Shown here piece by piece: positions 1 to 8,985 of a stretch of DNA of 64,000 nucleotides. The stretch comes from Burkholderia pyrrocinia (lineage in GTDB: Bacteria > Pseudomonadota > Gammaproteobacteria > Burkholderiales > Burkholderiaceae), in NCBI RefSeq assembly GCF_018417535.1, contig NZ_CP070977.1:1426001-1490000 (forward strand), read 5' to 3'. The notes under the pieces were generated by a model. That model made no database searches. It had not been told where the DNA came from and saw only the letters and a program-made list of their open reading frames with translations. Positions within the stretch are counted from its first letter, which is position 1, and each line of letters begins with the position of its first letter. Position numbers and translations under genes: made by a program.

Positions 1-880
1 GCAAGTGCTCGCGCACGAAATCGACGAACGTCCGCACGCGCAACGCGAGATGCCGCCCGCCCGGATAGACCGCATGCAGCGGCGCCGCTGGCGCCGCATA
101 CGCAGGCAGCACCCGCACGAGCCGGCCCGCCTCGAGATCGGACGCGACGTCCCAAATCGACTTCAACGCAATGCCCGCGCCGTCGAGCGCAAGCATGCGC
201 GCCGCGCCGCCATCGTTGGTCAACAGCGCCGCCGCGACCTCGACCGCGATCGGGCCGTCCACGCCATCGAACCGCCATTCGGTCTGCGGCTGCTCGCCCA
301 TCACGATGCAACGGTGCGCATGCAGGTCGCCGGGATGCACCGGCAAGCCGCATTCGGCCACGTATGCCGGCGACGCGCACAGCACACGGCGGTTCGGTGC
401 CAGTTCACGGGCGATCATCGACGAATCGGCGAGACAGCCGATCCGCACCGCGACGTCGATCTCGTGCGCGAGCAGATCGACGACCGTGTCGGTCAGAATC
501 AGTTGCACGCACACCTGCGGATGCCGGCGCCGGAACTCGGCGACGAGCGGCGCGATCCGCAGGCGCCCGATCTCGCCCGGCGCGGTCACGCGCAGCAGGC
601 CGCTCACCGTGCCGCGGCGATCCTGCATCAGCGTTTCCGCCAGGTCGACTTCGGCGAGGATGCGCAGCACCTGGGCATGGAACAGCGCGCCCTCATCGGT
701 CAGCGTCTGTCGGCGAGTCGTCCGGTGCAGCAGGCGCACGCCGAGCCGCGCCTCCAGATGCGCAAGCCGTTTGCTGATCACCGACAGCGACAAGTCCTGC
801 TCCCGCGCCGCCGCCGACAGGCTGCCCGCCGCGACGACGACCGCGAAAGTTTCCAGCGCAGGCAGGTCGTCGATCAGCAT
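1..880 (-). CDS. LysR-family transcriptional regulator (3' end cut by window)
   Basis: Reading leftward from an ATG at 880, the translation starts MLIDDLPALETFAVVV and carries the LysR winged helix: SLSAAAREQDLS.SVISKRLAHLE then RLLHRTTRRQTLT at about residues 20-60. The frame stays open for 293 codons and reaches RVRTFVDFVREHL at the edge, the usual LysR C-terminal helix, so only a few residues are missing. It is divergent from the exported SnoaL-like gene at 1019 and probably controls that three-gene unit. The inducer is unknown. The family assignment is firm from the helix-turn-helix; the target is inferred from orientation only. Confidence 0.9.
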   Translation of the reverse strand, partial: MLIDDLPALETFAVVVAAGSLSAAAREQDLSLSVISKRLAHLEARLGVRLLHRTTRRQTLTDEGALFHAQVLRILAEVDLAETLMQDRRGTVSGLLRVTAPGEIGRLRIAPLVAEFRRRHPQVCVQLILTDTVVDLLAHEIDVAVRIGCLADSSMIARELAPNRRVLCASPAYVAECGLPVHPGDLHAHRCIVMGEQPQTEWRFDGVDGPIAVEVAAALLTNDGGAARMLALDGAGIALKSIWDVASDLEAGRLVRVLPAYAAPAAPLHAVYPGGRHLALRVRTFVDFVREHL

Positions 881-915
881 CGGGACATCCTCGATCCGCC
901 ACCCTTTCCTTTTTT

Positions 916-958
916 CGAATAATCCATTCGCCGCTTCTCAGTATTTGTATCGAATTCG
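916..958. promoter_or_regulatory. Divergent intergenic region with CGAAT/ATTCG inverted repeats
   Basis: The gap between the LysR gene and the SnoaL-like gene holds a perfect interrupted palindrome CGAAT-AATCC-ATTCG at 916-930 and a second palindrome CGAATTCG at 951-958. Repeated symmetric half-sites between a LysR gene and a divergent target are the usual arrangement of LysR recognition and activation sites. The match to binding by this particular LysR is inference. Confidence 0.4.
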
Positions 959-1018
959 GAAACCTACCATGACGTCACCGCGCCATCCACGCGCACCATC
1001 ATGAAAAAGGAAAATCCG

Positions 1019-1576
1019 ATGTCTGCCTTGCAACGATTCCTGCGCCACTCGATTGCCGGCACGCTCGCGGCGACACTTGCCGCAGTCGCGCTACCGCCGG
1101 TCACCGCCAATGCGGCCGATCTCGCGACTCCGTTGCACCTGACGGTCGCGGCCGGACTGCCCGCCGCGCAGGCGCGCGACCAGATCCTTGCGGCGCGCCG
1201 CTACGCCACGTTCTGGGATACCGGAGACGAGGCGCTTGCGCGCGCGGCACTCGCTGCCGACTTCACGGATCGCACGCTGCCGGCCGGACGCGCCCAGGGC
1301 CTGCCGGGGCCGCTCGCAGCATCACGAACGATGCGCGCGGCGATTCCCGACCTGCATTGCGAGATCGAGCAGATGATCGTCGCCAGCGATCGCGTCGTCG
1401 TCCACCTGCGGTTTCGCGGGCATTTCACCGAGGTCCTTGGCAACACGATCGGTCATGGGCAGGCGGTCGATTTCGTCGCGACCGACATCTACCGGATCGC
1501 GGCCGGCCGGATCGCCGAGAACTGGCACATCGAAGACAACCTGACGCTGATGCGCCAACTCGGCGTCGCAAATTGA
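1019..1576 (+). CDS. Exported SnoaL-like / NTF2-fold protein
   Basis: The 185-aa product begins with a signal peptide (SALQRFLRHSIAG, then an Ala/Leu-rich core, ending near ANAA at about residue 32). The mature part has the SnoaL-like ester cyclase pattern: YATFWDTGDEALARAALAAD, a central PDLHCEIEQMIV, VVVHLRFRGHFTE, and the C-terminal DIYRIAAGRIAENWHIEDN. I chose ATG 1019 because AAGGA lies seven bases upstream; an ATG at 1001 would add six residues. SnoaL-like folds include cyclases, isomerases and non-enzymatic proteins, so the substrate is not predictable. It is followed after 11 bp by a Tat-exported deacetylase, which suggests a shared envelope or periplasmic role. Confidence 0.8.
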   Translation: MSALQRFLRHSIAGTLAATLAAVALPPVTANAADLATPLHLTVAAGLPAAQARDQILAARRYATFWDTGDEALARAALAADFTDRTLPAGRAQGLPGPLAASRTMRAAIPDLHCEIEQMIVASDRVVVHLRFRGHFTEVLGNTIGHGQAVDFVATDIYRIAAGRIAENWHIEDNLTLMRQLGVAN

Positions 1577-1587
1577 GGGCCCGGCCG

Positions 1588-2604
1588 ATGACGAACTTCG
1601 CTCCTTCGATGCGCACGTCCCGCCGCGCGTTCCTCGCACAGGCCGGTGCCGGCGCCGGGCTGGCCGCCGCGGGCGCGGTACTCGGCAGCGCGGCGCGGGG
1701 CGCAAGCGCCGCAACGGCCGGGCCGCTCGCCGCGCCGACCGCCGCGGACGGCAAGTTCTGGCCGGACGACATCCGCCTCGTGATCTCGATCTCGATGCAG
1801 TTCGAGGCCGGCGGCCAACCGCCCAAGGGCGCGGACAGCCCGTTTCCGGGCGTCGCGTTCCCCCCTTCCGTGCCGGCGGACCTCGCGTCGGGCACCTGGT
1901 TCGCGTACGGCTATCGCGAAGGCATCCCGCGCATGCTCGATCTGTGGGACCGGCACGGCGTGAAAGTCACGTCGCACATGATCGGCGAAGCCGTCCGGTA
2001 TCGCCCCGATCTCGCACTGGAGATCGTGGCGCGCGGCCACGAAGCGTCGGCGCACGGCCCAAGCTGGCGCTCGCAGTTCGCGATGAGCCGCGACGACGAG
2101 CGCCGCTTCCTGATCGAAGCGCGCGACATGGTCGAGGCGGCGACCGGCACGAGGCCGATCGGCTACAACTGCAACTGGTTGCGGCGCGGGCCAAACACGC
2201 TGTCGCTGCTGCAGGAACTCGGCTACACCTATCACATCGACGACGTCAGCCGCGACGAGCCGTTCATCGAGACCGTGAACGGGCACGATTTCGTCGTCGT
2301 CCCGTACACGCTGCGCAACAACGACATCCTGCTGATCGAAGGTCGCAACTATTCGCCGTCGATGTTCGTCGAGCAGATCAAGCTCGACTTCGATCAGCTT
2401 TACGCGGAAGCCGGCCAGCGACGCCGCATGATGTCGATCAGCGCACACGACCGGATCAGCGGCACGCCGCAGATGGTCCGTGCGTGGGACGAATTCCTGC
2501 GCTACGCACGATCACATCCGGGTGTCGCGTTCATGCGCAAGGACGAGATCGCGCGTTACGCGCTCGGCAACGCGGCGACACTGCGCGAAACCGAGACGAT
2601 CTGA
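1588..2604 (+). CDS. Tat-exported polysaccharide deacetylase-family protein
   Basis: The 338-aa product starts with a twin-arginine signal (SRRAFLAQAGAGAG at about residues 12-25, followed by an Ala/Gly-rich hydrophobic stretch). The rest is a NodB/PuuE-type carbohydrate esterase 4 fold: GVKVTSHMIGEA, a GHEASAHG motif in the metal-site position of GHE-x-x-SHG, GTRPIGYNCNW, and a late SISAHDRISG motif. The resemblance is closest to the PuuE allantoinase-like branch, which acts on small amides as well as polysaccharides. Start at ATG 1588 puts the RR motif at the N-terminus. It sits between a SnoaL-like protein and an SDR in one unit. Export is well supported; the substrate is not. Confidence 0.85.
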   Translation: MTNFAPSMRTSRRAFLAQAGAGAGLAAAGAVLGSAARGASAATAGPLAAPTAADGKFWPDDIRLVISISMQFEAGGQPPKGADSPFPGVAFPPSVPADLASGTWFAYGYREGIPRMLDLWDRHGVKVTSHMIGEAVRYRPDLALEIVARGHEASAHGPSWRSQFAMSRDDERRFLIEARDMVEAATGTRPIGYNCNWLRRGPNTLSLLQELGYTYHIDDVSRDEPFIETVNGHDFVVVPYTLRNNDILLIEGRNYSPSMFVEQIKLDFDQLYAEAGQRRRMMSISAHDRISGTPQMVRAWDEFLRYARSHPGVAFMRKDEIARYALGNAATLRETETI

Positions 2605-2639
2605 CCGGATTTCTTTCTTCTCAACGGGAACGAACCATC

Positions 2640-3356
2640 ATGAACGATTCATTCAATGGCAACGCGGTGCTCGTGGTCGGCGGGAGCTCCGGGATCGGCG
2701 CGGCCGCCGCGCGGGCATTCGCGCAACGCGGCGCACGCGTGACGATCGCTTCGCGCGACGCACGCAAGGGCGAGGCGGTCGCGGCCGCGATCGGCCGCGG
2801 CACGCGCTTCGCACCGCTCGACATCACGCGAACCGACGAAGTCGATGCCTTCTGCGCACGCGCCGACCGGTTCGACCACGTCGTGATTTCCGCCGCCCAG
2901 ACCGCAACGGGTCCGGTCCGTTCGCTCGCATTCGACGCCGCGCAGGCCGCGATGGACAGCAAGTTCTGGGGCGCGTATCGCATCGCACGTGCAATCGACA
3001 TCGTCCCGGGCGGCTCGCTGACGTTCGTGTCGGGTTTCCTCGGCGTACGACCGAGCGCATCGTCGGTACTGCAGGGCGCAATCAATGCGGCACTCGATGC
3101 ACTGGCCCGCGGCCTGGCGCTCGAACTGGCCCCTGTACGCGTCAACACGGTGTCGCCCGGCCTGATCGCCACGCCGCTGTGGGACAAACTCGCGACTGAC
3201 GCGCGCGACGCCATGTTCGCAGGCGCCGCGCAGCGGTTGCCGGCGCGCCGTGTGGGTCGGCCCGAGGATGTCGCGAACGCGATCGTCTATCTGGCGGCGA
3301 CGCCGTACTCGACCGGTTCGACCGTGCTCGTCGACGGCGGCGGCGCAATCGCATAG
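2640..3356 (+). CDS. SDR-fold protein lacking the catalytic Tyr-x3-Lys pair
   Basis: The 238-aa product has the N-terminal dinucleotide motif GGSSGIG (residues 14-20), the Ser of the active-site strand (TFVSGF) and the family C-terminus (RVNTVSPGLIATPLW, GSTVLVDGGG). Where classical SDRs carry YxxxK before the AAL helix, this protein reads SVLQGAINAALDAL, so aligned Tyr and Lys are Gln and Asn. The NNAG motif is also replaced (VISAAQT). It is the last gene of the unit starting at 1019, 35 bp after the deacetylase. Either it uses an unusual mechanism or it is a binding or regulatory protein. Fold is sure, activity unknown. Confidence 0.85.
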   Translation: MNDSFNGNAVLVVGGSSGIGAAAARAFAQRGARVTIASRDARKGEAVAAAIGRGTRFAPLDITRTDEVDAFCARADRFDHVVISAAQTATGPVRSLAFDAAQAAMDSKFWGAYRIARAIDIVPGGSLTFVSGFLGVRPSASSVLQGAINAALDALARGLALELAPVRVNTVSPGLIATPLWDKLATDARDAMFAGAAQRLPARRVGRPEDVANAIVYLAATPYSTGSTVLVDGGGAIA

Positions 3357-3426
3357 TACGTCGAGAAAGGTCTGCAACACGGGCGCGACCGTCATGGAAA
3401 CGCGTATTCCCGTGCGCCAAAAGACA

Positions 3427-3458
3427 GCGCCCCGCATGCGTCGAAGCATGCGGGGCGC
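3427..3458. terminator. Bidirectional terminator hairpin
   Basis: A perfect 13-bp stem (GCGCCCCGCATGC) with a six-base loop lies between the convergent SDR gene and scoB. There is no strong T-run on either side, so efficiency is uncertain, but position and stem strength fit shared termination. Confidence 0.65.
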
Positions 3459-3498
3459 CGTAGCCGCGCAACAGCGCGCGGCGCCAAACGCCGTCGGC

Positions 3499-4140
3499 TT
3501 ACGCGACTGCGCTGACGTCGAGCGGTGCGCCCGTCTTCGCCTGGATCTCGTCGGCGCTCACGCCGTCGGCGAGTTCGAGGACCTTCAGGCCGGCCGGCGT
3601 CACTTCGATCACGCCGAGATCGGTGATGATCAGGTCGACCACGCCGACACCCGTCAACGGCAGGTTGCACTCGTCGAGGATCTTGTGCTGGTCGCCCTTC
3701 GCGACGTGTTCCATCAGCACGACGACGCGCTTCACGCCCGCAACGAGGTCCATCGCGCCGCCCATCCCCTTGATCATCTTGCCGGGGATCATCCAGTTCG
3801 CGAGGTCGCCCTGCTTGCTGACCTGCATCGCGCCGAGGATCGCGAGGTTGATGTGGCCGCCGCGGATCATCGCGAACGAGTCGGCCGACGAGAAGATCGA
3901 CGAGCCCGGCAGCGTCGTGACGGTCTGCTTGCCGGCGTTGATGAGATCGGCGTCGACTTCGTCTTCGGTCGGCGACGGGCCGATGCCGAGCAGGCCGTTC
4001 TCCGACTGCAGCCACACCTCGACGCCTTCCGGCACGTGGTTCGCGACGAGCGTCGGCAGGCCGATGCCGAGGTTCACGTAGAAGCCGTCCTGCAGTTCCT
4101 TCGCCGCGCGCGCGGCCATCTGGTCACGATTCCAGGCCAT
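3499..4140 (-). CDS. scoB: Succinyl-CoA:3-ketoacid CoA-transferase subunit B
   Basis: The 213-aa product is the beta subunit of a class I 3-oxoacid CoA-transferase, which moves CoA from succinyl-CoA to acetoacetate so that ketone bodies can enter central metabolism. It shows [13 protein letters not shown] near residue 25 and the SENGLLG motif near residue 47, whose Glu forms the enzyme-CoA thioester intermediate. Later landmarks are [14 protein letters not shown] and the [10 protein letters not shown]-terminal strand. Length matches the family. It starts 1 bp after the end of scoA, so the two subunits are translated together. Confidence 0.95.
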   Translation of the reverse strand: MAWNRDQMAARAAKELQDGFYVNLGIGLPTLVANHVPEGVEVWLQSENGLLGIGPSPTEDEVDADLINAGKQTVTTLPGSSIFSSADSFAMIRGGHINLAILGAMQVSKQGDLANWMIPGKMIKGMGGAMDLVAGVKRVVVLMEHVAKGDQHKILDECNLPLTGVGVVDLIITDLGVIEVTPAGLKVLELADGVSADEIQAKTGAPLDVSAVA

Positions 4141-4141
4141 G

Positions 4142-4846
4142 TCAGTCTCCTTTCGCGCGTACGACGCGTTGTTCGATGCGTTTTTCGGGCGTCGCGTTCA
4201 GCACGATGCGCTGCACGAAAATCCCCGGCGTATGGACCTGGTCCGGATCGAGTGCGCCGTTCTCGACGATCTCCTCGACCTCCACCACGGTGATCTTGCC
4301 GGCCATCGCGCACATCGGGTTGAAGTTGCGCGCGGTGCGGCGGTAGATCAGGTTGCCGGACTTGTCCGCCTTCCAGGCCTTCACGAGCGCGACGTCGGCC
4401 GTCAGCGACGGCTCGAGCACGTAGTGGCGATCGCCGAACTGGCGCGTTTCCTTGCCTTCCGCGATCACGGTGCCGTAGCCGGTATTGGTGAAGAACGCCG
4501 GAATGCCCGCGCCGCCGGCACGCAGCTTCTCGGCAAGTGTGCCTTGCGGCGTGAATTCGAGCTCGAGTTCGCCGGCCAGGTACTGGCGCTCGAACTCCTT
4601 GTTCTCGCCGACGTACGACGAGATCATCTTATTGATCTGGCGCGTTTCCAGCAGCAGGCCGAGACCGAAGCCATCGACGCCCGCGTTGTTGCTGATGCAC
4701 GTGATGCCCTTGACGGCCGAATCGCGCAACGCCGCGATCAGCGCCTCGGGAATCCCGCACAGGCCGAAGCCGCCCACCGCGAAGGTCTGTCCGTCGCGGA
4801 CGATCCCTTCCAGCGCGGCAGCCGCGCTTGGATAGACTTTGTTCAT
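4142..4846 (-). CDS. scoA: Succinyl-CoA:3-ketoacid CoA-transferase subunit A
   Basis: The 234-aa alpha subunit has the glycine-rich [13 protein letters not shown] motif near residue 25, [15 protein letters not shown], and [20 protein letters not shown] typical of this subunit. It pairs with the adjacent scoB to form the active heteromer in the cytoplasm. The gene is first of a two-gene operon and is divergent from a PAS-LuxR regulator, which could respond to the same metabolism, although nothing in the sequence proves that link. Confidence 0.95.
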   Translation of the reverse strand: MNKVYPSAAAALEGIVRDGQTFAVGGFGLCGIPEALIAALRDSAVKGITCISNNAGVDGFGLGLLLETRQINKMISSYVGENKEFERQYLAGELELEFTPQGTLAEKLRAGGAGIPAFFTNTGYGTVIAEGKETRQFGDRHYVLEPSLTADVALVKAWKADKSGNLIYRRTARNFNPMCAMAGKITVVEVEEIVENGALDPDQVHTPGIFVQRIVLNATPEKRIEQRVVRAKGD

Positions 4847-5069
4847 CTGTTGTCCCTTCCTCTATGGAAACCAGCGAAACCGGTTCACGCGCCCACCTGG
4901 GCCGCAAGCCCGCCGCATCATTCTATGCATGCGCGGCGATGCCTGCGTCGAGGCGCGCTGTTTTTATGTCGCGGCAAACTGCCGCGAGATGCCTGAAAGG
5001 GTACGATGCGGCGCGGATGCGGCACAATACGCAAAAATACATAAGCGTTTGCCTCCGGTTGCCTGCGCC

Positions 5070-5615
5070 ATGCCCGCTCTCGATTACCAGACTGCCTTTC
5101 ACCTCGCGCCGCTCGGCCTCGTGATGTCGCGCGACCGCGTGATCGAGGACTGCAACGACGCGCTCGCGTCGATCTTCCGCTGCGCGCGGGCCGACCTGAT
5201 CGGGAAATCGTACGAGGTGCTCTACCCGTCGACGGACGAATTCCAGCGAATCGGCGAGCGCATCGCGCGCGTGATGGCCGCGAACGGCATCTACTCGGAT
5301 GACAGAATCATGAAACGGGCCGACGGCGAGCTGTTCTGGTGCCACGTGACGGGCCGCGCGCTCGACCGCACCGCGCCGCTCGCCGCCGGCGTCTGGACCT
5401 TCGAGGATTTGAGCGCGACGCGCCGCGTCGCCGTCGAGCTGACCCCGCGCGAGCGCGAGATCGCCGCGCAACTCGCGACCGGCAAGACCAGCAAGCAGAT
5501 CGGGCGCGTGCTCGACATCAGCTCGCGCACGGTCGACATCTACCGCGCACGGCTGATGCGCAAGTACGGGACGAACAACACGCCGGAGCTGCTGCAGCGG
5601 CTGCTCGGGCAGTGA
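5070..5615 (+). CDS. PAS-domain LuxR-type transcriptional regulator
   Basis: The 181-aa product has an N-terminal PAS domain (about residues 8-110: GLVMSRDRVIEDCNDALA, GKSYEVLYPS, and the RADGELFWCHVTGRAL strand) and a C-terminal LuxR/GerE helix-turn-helix (LTPREREIAAQLATGKTSKQ, SSRTVDIYRARLMRKYG, about 118-175). No receiver domain is present, so it senses its signal through PAS rather than phosphorylation. I chose ATG 5070 because it starts just before the PAS fold; longer in-frame starts would add a stretch without similarity. It is divergent from scoAB. Confidence 0.85.
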   Translation: MPALDYQTAFHLAPLGLVMSRDRVIEDCNDALASIFRCARADLIGKSYEVLYPSTDEFQRIGERIARVMAANGIYSDDRIMKRADGELFWCHVTGRALDRTAPLAAGVWTFEDLSATRRVAVELTPREREIAAQLATGKTSKQIGRVLDISSRTVDIYRARLMRKYGTNNTPELLQRLLGQ

Positions 5616-5644
5616 ACGGGCGGTAAATGGCTTGCCCGGATGAC

Positions 5645-5669
5645 AATCGGCCGCGCATGGCGGCCGATT
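5645..5669. terminator. Hairpin between convergent genes
   Basis: A perfect 10-bp stem AATCGGCCGC / GCGGCCGATT with a five-base loop lies between the LuxR-type gene and the thioesterase gene, which converge. Short GCCCG/CGGGC arms flank it. Confidence 0.6.
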
Positions 5670-5730
5670 CGGGCAACGACGGGCATGGCGACTCACCGGC
5701 GCGCCGGCGCTGGCCTCGCCGTATCGGCAC

Positions 5731-6171
5731 TCAGCCGATTTTCGTCGCGAGCGCGCGCTCGATCGTGTCGCGCAACAGTTGCGGCAGCGGCACCGACTTG
5801 CCGAGCGCGTAGTCGACCCACACGCAGCGCGCGTTGCCGCGCGCATAGACGTGCTGCGGATCGTCCGCACGCGTGAGCTCGAAACCGGTGTCGAAGCTGC
5901 TTCGGCCGGGTTTCGCGGCCGACATCGTCGCGATCACGTCGCCCGGATAATGCAGTTGCTTGAGGAATTCCATCGACGCCGTGACGATGACGGGCCCCTG
6001 CCCCTCGCCGTTGCCGCCGGCGATGCCGAGCTCCTCGAACCAAGAGATCCGCGCCTGCTCCATGTAGCGGAAATAGACCGTGTTGTTCACGTGGCCGAAC
6101 GCGTCCATGTCGCCCCAGCGGATCGGCATCGACATCTCAAAAACGGGTGAGTAATCGCTTGTTGCGCTCAT
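5731..6171 (-). CDS. Acyl-CoA thioesterase, 4HBT/YbgC-like hot-dog fold
   Basis: The 146-aa product carries the 4-hydroxybenzoyl-CoA thioesterase signature: RWGDMDAFGHVNNTVYFRYM at residues 18-37 with the catalytic Asp in GDMDAFGHVNN, followed by the long helix (EQARISWFEELG) and beta sheet typical of a single hot-dog domain. It would hydrolyse an acyl-CoA to free acid and CoA in the cytoplasm. It lies 32 bp downstream of an SDR gene in the same direction, consistent with a fatty- or branched-acid degradation unit. Chain-length preference cannot be read from the sequence. Confidence 0.9.
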   Translation of the reverse strand: MSATSDYSPVFEMSMPIRWGDMDAFGHVNNTVYFRYMEQARISWFEELGIAGGNGEGQGPVIVTASMEFLKQLHYPGDVIATMSAAKPGRSSFDTGFELTRADDPQHVYARGNARCVWVDYALGKSVPLPQLLRDTIERALATKIG

Positions 6172-6203
6172 TGCAGTCTTCTTTGTTGCTGAATGTCATC
6201 CGC

Positions 6204-6986
6204 TCAGGCGAGGCCGAAGCCGTCGTCGGCGGAGATAATCGAGCCATTGATGAACTGCGACTCGTCGGCCGCGAGCAGCAACAACAGCCCGTCGAGATCC
6301 TGCGGCTTGCCGACGCGCCGGCGCGGCAGCATCGCCTGCAGCTTCTGGCCCTGCTCGGTTTCCCACAGGTAATGATTGATTTCGGTATCGATATAGCCCG
6401 GACAGATCGCGTTGACGTTGATCCCGTGGCGCCCCCATTCGAGCGCCATCGCGCGCGTCATCTGCACGACCGCGGACTTGCTCATCGCGTACAGCCCGAT
6501 CTGCGGAAACACGCGCAAGCCGGCCACCGACGCGATGTTGATGATCCGGCACGGCGGTTTGCCGTTACCGCTGCCGTTCGCGCGCATGATCATCCGCTTC
6601 GCGACTTCCTGCGCGACGAAAAATGCGCCGCGCGTGTTGGTATCGAACACGAATTCGAAATCGGCCGGCGTCACGTCGACGAGCTTCTGCATCGTCGAAA
6701 CGCCCGAATTGTTCACAAGGATGTCGATCGTGCCGGCTTCCGTCTCCGCATGCGCGACCGCCGCCTTGATGCTCTGCACGTCGGTGACGTCAAGCGACAC
6801 GACGTGCGCGGCACCGCCCGCCGCCTCGATCTCCGCGCGCAGCTCCTTCAGACGCTCGACGCGGCGGCTCGCGAGCACGACCTTCGCGCCGGCTTGCGAC
6901 AGCACCTGCGCAAAACGCTGCCCGAGGCCGCTCGACGCGCCCGTGACCAGCGCAACCTTGCCTTCCAGATTGATCGATCGACCCAT
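6204..6986 (-). CDS. SDR-family oxidoreductase
   Basis: The 260-aa product is a classical short-chain dehydrogenase: cofactor motif TGASSGLG (residues 15-22), NNSG, active-site Ser in INIASVAG, and an intact YAMSK pair. RR after the first strand (ASRRVER) suggests NADP(H) or mixed cofactor use. It is first in a two-gene unit with the thioesterase and divergent from the ETF-ubiquinone oxidoreductase gene. A role in oxidising a hydroxyacyl or related intermediate is inferred from those neighbours. Confidence 0.9.
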   Translation of the reverse strand: MGRSINLEGKVALVTGASSGLGQRFAQVLSQAGAKVVLASRRVERLKELRAEIEAAGGAAHVVSLDVTDVQSIKAAVAHAETEAGTIDILVNNSGVSTMQKLVDVTPADFEFVFDTNTRGAFFVAQEVAKRMIMRANGSGNGKPPCRIINIASVAGLRVFPQIGLYAMSKSAVVQMTRAMALEWGRHGINVNAICPGYIDTEINHYLWETEQGQKLQAMLPRRRVGKPQDLDGLLLLLAADESQFINGSIISADDGFGLA

Positions 6987-7058
6987 TGCACACCCCTTTC
7001 GATGTCGTTTCGCCGCCCCGGACAGCGCTGCCCGTGCGGCATAACCCTAGCATAAAAA

Positions 7059-7074
7059 TAGAACGATCGTGCTA
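7059..7074. promoter_or_regulatory. Palindromic operator candidate in divergent promoter
   Basis: TAGAACGATCGTGCTA is symmetric at 14 of 16 positions around ACGATCGT and lies in the gap shared by the SDR-thioesterase unit and the ETF-ubiquinone oxidoreductase gene. Palindromes of this length centred in divergent beta-oxidation promoters are typical of TetR-family fatty-acid regulators. No such regulator is encoded in the window, so binding partner is inference. Confidence 0.45.
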
Positions 7075-7162
7075 ATCTAGCCGCCTGCTGTTGCGGCAAG
7101 CGTTTCGTTTCGCAGACAATACGCTCCCGAATAAAAGCATTCTAACGGTTAGAGGAACGCCA

Positions 7163-8836
7163 ATGACCCCCGCAAGCCTCATCGAGCAATACGGCCCGCG
7201 CGAATCGATGGAATACGACGTCGTGATCGTCGGCGGCGGCCCCGCCGGGCTGTCGGCGGCGATCCGGCTCAAGCAGCTGGCCGCCGAGAAAGGCACCGAG
7301 ATCGGCGTGTGCGTGCTCGAGAAGGGTTCCGAGATCGGCGCGCACATCCTGTCGGGCGCGGTGATGGACCCGCGCGCGATCACCGAACTGTTCCCCGACT
7401 GGAAGGAACAGGGCGCGCCGCTCACCGTCGAGGTGACGGAAGATCGCTTCCTGTTCCTGTCCGAGAAGAGCGCGGTGACCACGCCGAACTGGGCGCTGCC
7501 CGAGAACTTCAAGAACCACGGCAACTACGTGATCTCGCTGGGCAACGTCACGCGCTGGCTCGGCACCCAGGCCGAGGCGCTGGGCGTCGAGATCTTCCCG
7601 GGCTTCCCGGCCGCCGAGATCCTGTACCACGACGACGGCTCCGTGAAAGGCGTCGCGACCGGCAACATGGGCGTGGGCAAGGACGGCGAGCCGACCGAGA
7701 ACTTCCAGCTCGGCATGGAGCTGCACGCGAAGTACACGCTGTTCGCCGAAGGCTGCCGCGGCCATCTGGGCCGCCAGCTGATCTCGAAGTTCAAGCTCGA
7801 CGCGAACGCCGAGCCGCAGGCGTACGGGATCGGCATCAAGGAACTGTGGGAAATCGATCCCGCGAAGCACAAGCCGGGCCTCGTGATCCACACGGCCGGC
7901 TGGCCGCTGAAGTCGGATACCTACGGCGGCTCGTTCCTGTATCACATGGACAACAACCAGGTCGTGGTCGGCTTCGTGGTGGGCCTCGGCTACACGAACC
8001 CGTACCTGTCGCCGTTCGAGGAATTCCAGCGCTACAAGACGCATCCGTCGATCCGCGCGTTCCTCGAAGGCGGCAAGCGCGTGTCGTACGGCGCGCGCGC
8101 GATCACCGCGGGCGGGCTGCTGTCGCTGCCGAAGACGGTGTTCCCGGGCGGCGCGCTGATCGGCGACGACGCGGGTTTCCTGAACGCATCGCGGATCAAG
8201 GGCAGCCATGCGGCGATCAAGACCGGCATGCTGGCGGCCGACGCCGCGTTCGACGCGGTGCAGGCCGGCCGCCAGAGCGACGAACTCAACGCCTATCCGG
8301 ACGCCTTCAAGCAGTCGTGGCTGTACGCGGAGCTGTACCGCGCGCGCAACTTCAAGCAGTGGATGGCCAAGGGGCTGTACCTCGGCACGCTGATGGTCGG
8401 GCTCGAGCAGAAGGTGATGGGCGGCAACGTGCCGTGGACGCTGCATCACCAGCACGCGGACCACGAGATGCTGAAGCCGGCGTCGCAGTGCGAGCCGATC
8501 GAGTATCCGAAGCCGGACGGCAAGCTGACGTTCGACCGGCTGTCGTCGGTGTTCATCTCGAACACGAACCACGAGGAGAACCAGCCGGCGCACCTGACGC
8601 TGAAGGATGCGAGCGTGCCGGTGAACGTAAACCTGCGCACCTACGCGGGGCCGGAGGCGCGCTTCTGCCCGGCGGCGGTGTACGAGTTCGTGAAGAGCGA
8701 CGACGGCAGCGATCGGCTGGTGATCAACGCGCAGAACTGCGTGCACTGCAAGACCTGCGACATCAAGGATCCGACGCAGAACATCGTGTGGGTCACGCCG
8801 GAAGGCGGCGGCGGGCCGAATTACCCGAACATGTAA
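7163..8836 (+). CDS. Electron transfer flavoprotein-ubiquinone oxidoreductase
   Basis: The 557-aa membrane-associated enzyme passes electrons from reduced ETF, produced by acyl-CoA dehydrogenases, to ubiquinone. It has the FAD-binding [13 protein letters not shown] motif near residue 22, the ubiquinone-site region rich in Gly/Phe ([20 protein letters not shown]), and a C-terminal [4Fe-4S] domain with Cys in [11 protein letters not shown] and [13 protein letters not shown]. Length equals the usual bacterial form. Start ATG 7163 follows AGAGGAA with good spacing; an upstream in-frame ATG at 7091 has none. The neighbouring thioesterase and SDR fit fatty-acid oxidation. A strong terminator follows. 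Confidence 0.95.
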   Translation: MTPASLIEQYGPRESMEYDVVIVGGGPAGLSAAIRLKQLAAEKGTEIGVCVLEKGSEIGAHILSGAVMDPRAITELFPDWKEQGAPLTVEVTEDRFLFLSEKSAVTTPNWALPENFKNHGNYVISLGNVTRWLGTQAEALGVEIFPGFPAAEILYHDDGSVKGVATGNMGVGKDGEPTENFQLGMELHAKYTLFAEGCRGHLGRQLISKFKLDANAEPQAYGIGIKELWEIDPAKHKPGLVIHTAGWPLKSDTYGGSFLYHMDNNQVVVGFVVGLGYTNPYLSPFEEFQRYKTHPSIRAFLEGGKRVSYGARAITAGGLLSLPKTVFPGGALIGDDAGFLNASRIKGSHAAIKTGMLAADAAFDAVQAGRQSDELNAYPDAFKQSWLYAELYRARNFKQWMAKGLYLGTLMVGLEQKVMGGNVPWTLHHQHADHEMLKPASQCEPIEYPKPDGKLTFDRLSSVFISNTNHEENQPAHLTLKDASVPVNVNLRTYAGPEARFCPAAVYEFVKSDDGSDRLVINAQNCVHCKTCDIKDPTQNIVWVTPEGGGGPNYPNM

Positions 8837-8844
8837 GCTGCCGG

Positions 8845-8872
8845 AACGCGCCGCCACGAGCGGCGCGTTTTT
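8845..8872 (+). terminator. Rho-independent terminator
   Basis: AACGCGCCGC and GCGGCGCGTT form a 10-bp stem with a five-base loop, followed by a T-run. It lies 8 bp after the stop of the ETF-ubiquinone oxidoreductase gene. Confidence 0.85.
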
Positions 8873-8899
8873 CGGGGCTACTGCAAACCGCCGCAAACG

Positions 8900-8932
8900 A
8901 AACGGGGCGCTGCATCAAGCAGCGCCCCGTTT
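8900..8932 (-). terminator. Terminator hairpin for aroC
   Basis: AAACGGGGCGCTGC and its complement form a perfect 14-bp stem around a five-base loop, 53 bp past the aroC stop. The A/T outer pairs give a short T-tail on the aroC strand. Confidence 0.75.
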
Positions 8933-8985
8933 GCATTTATCGCTCGACGGTCGAGACGGGGCGCGCCGCGACCCGCCCGCTTGCG

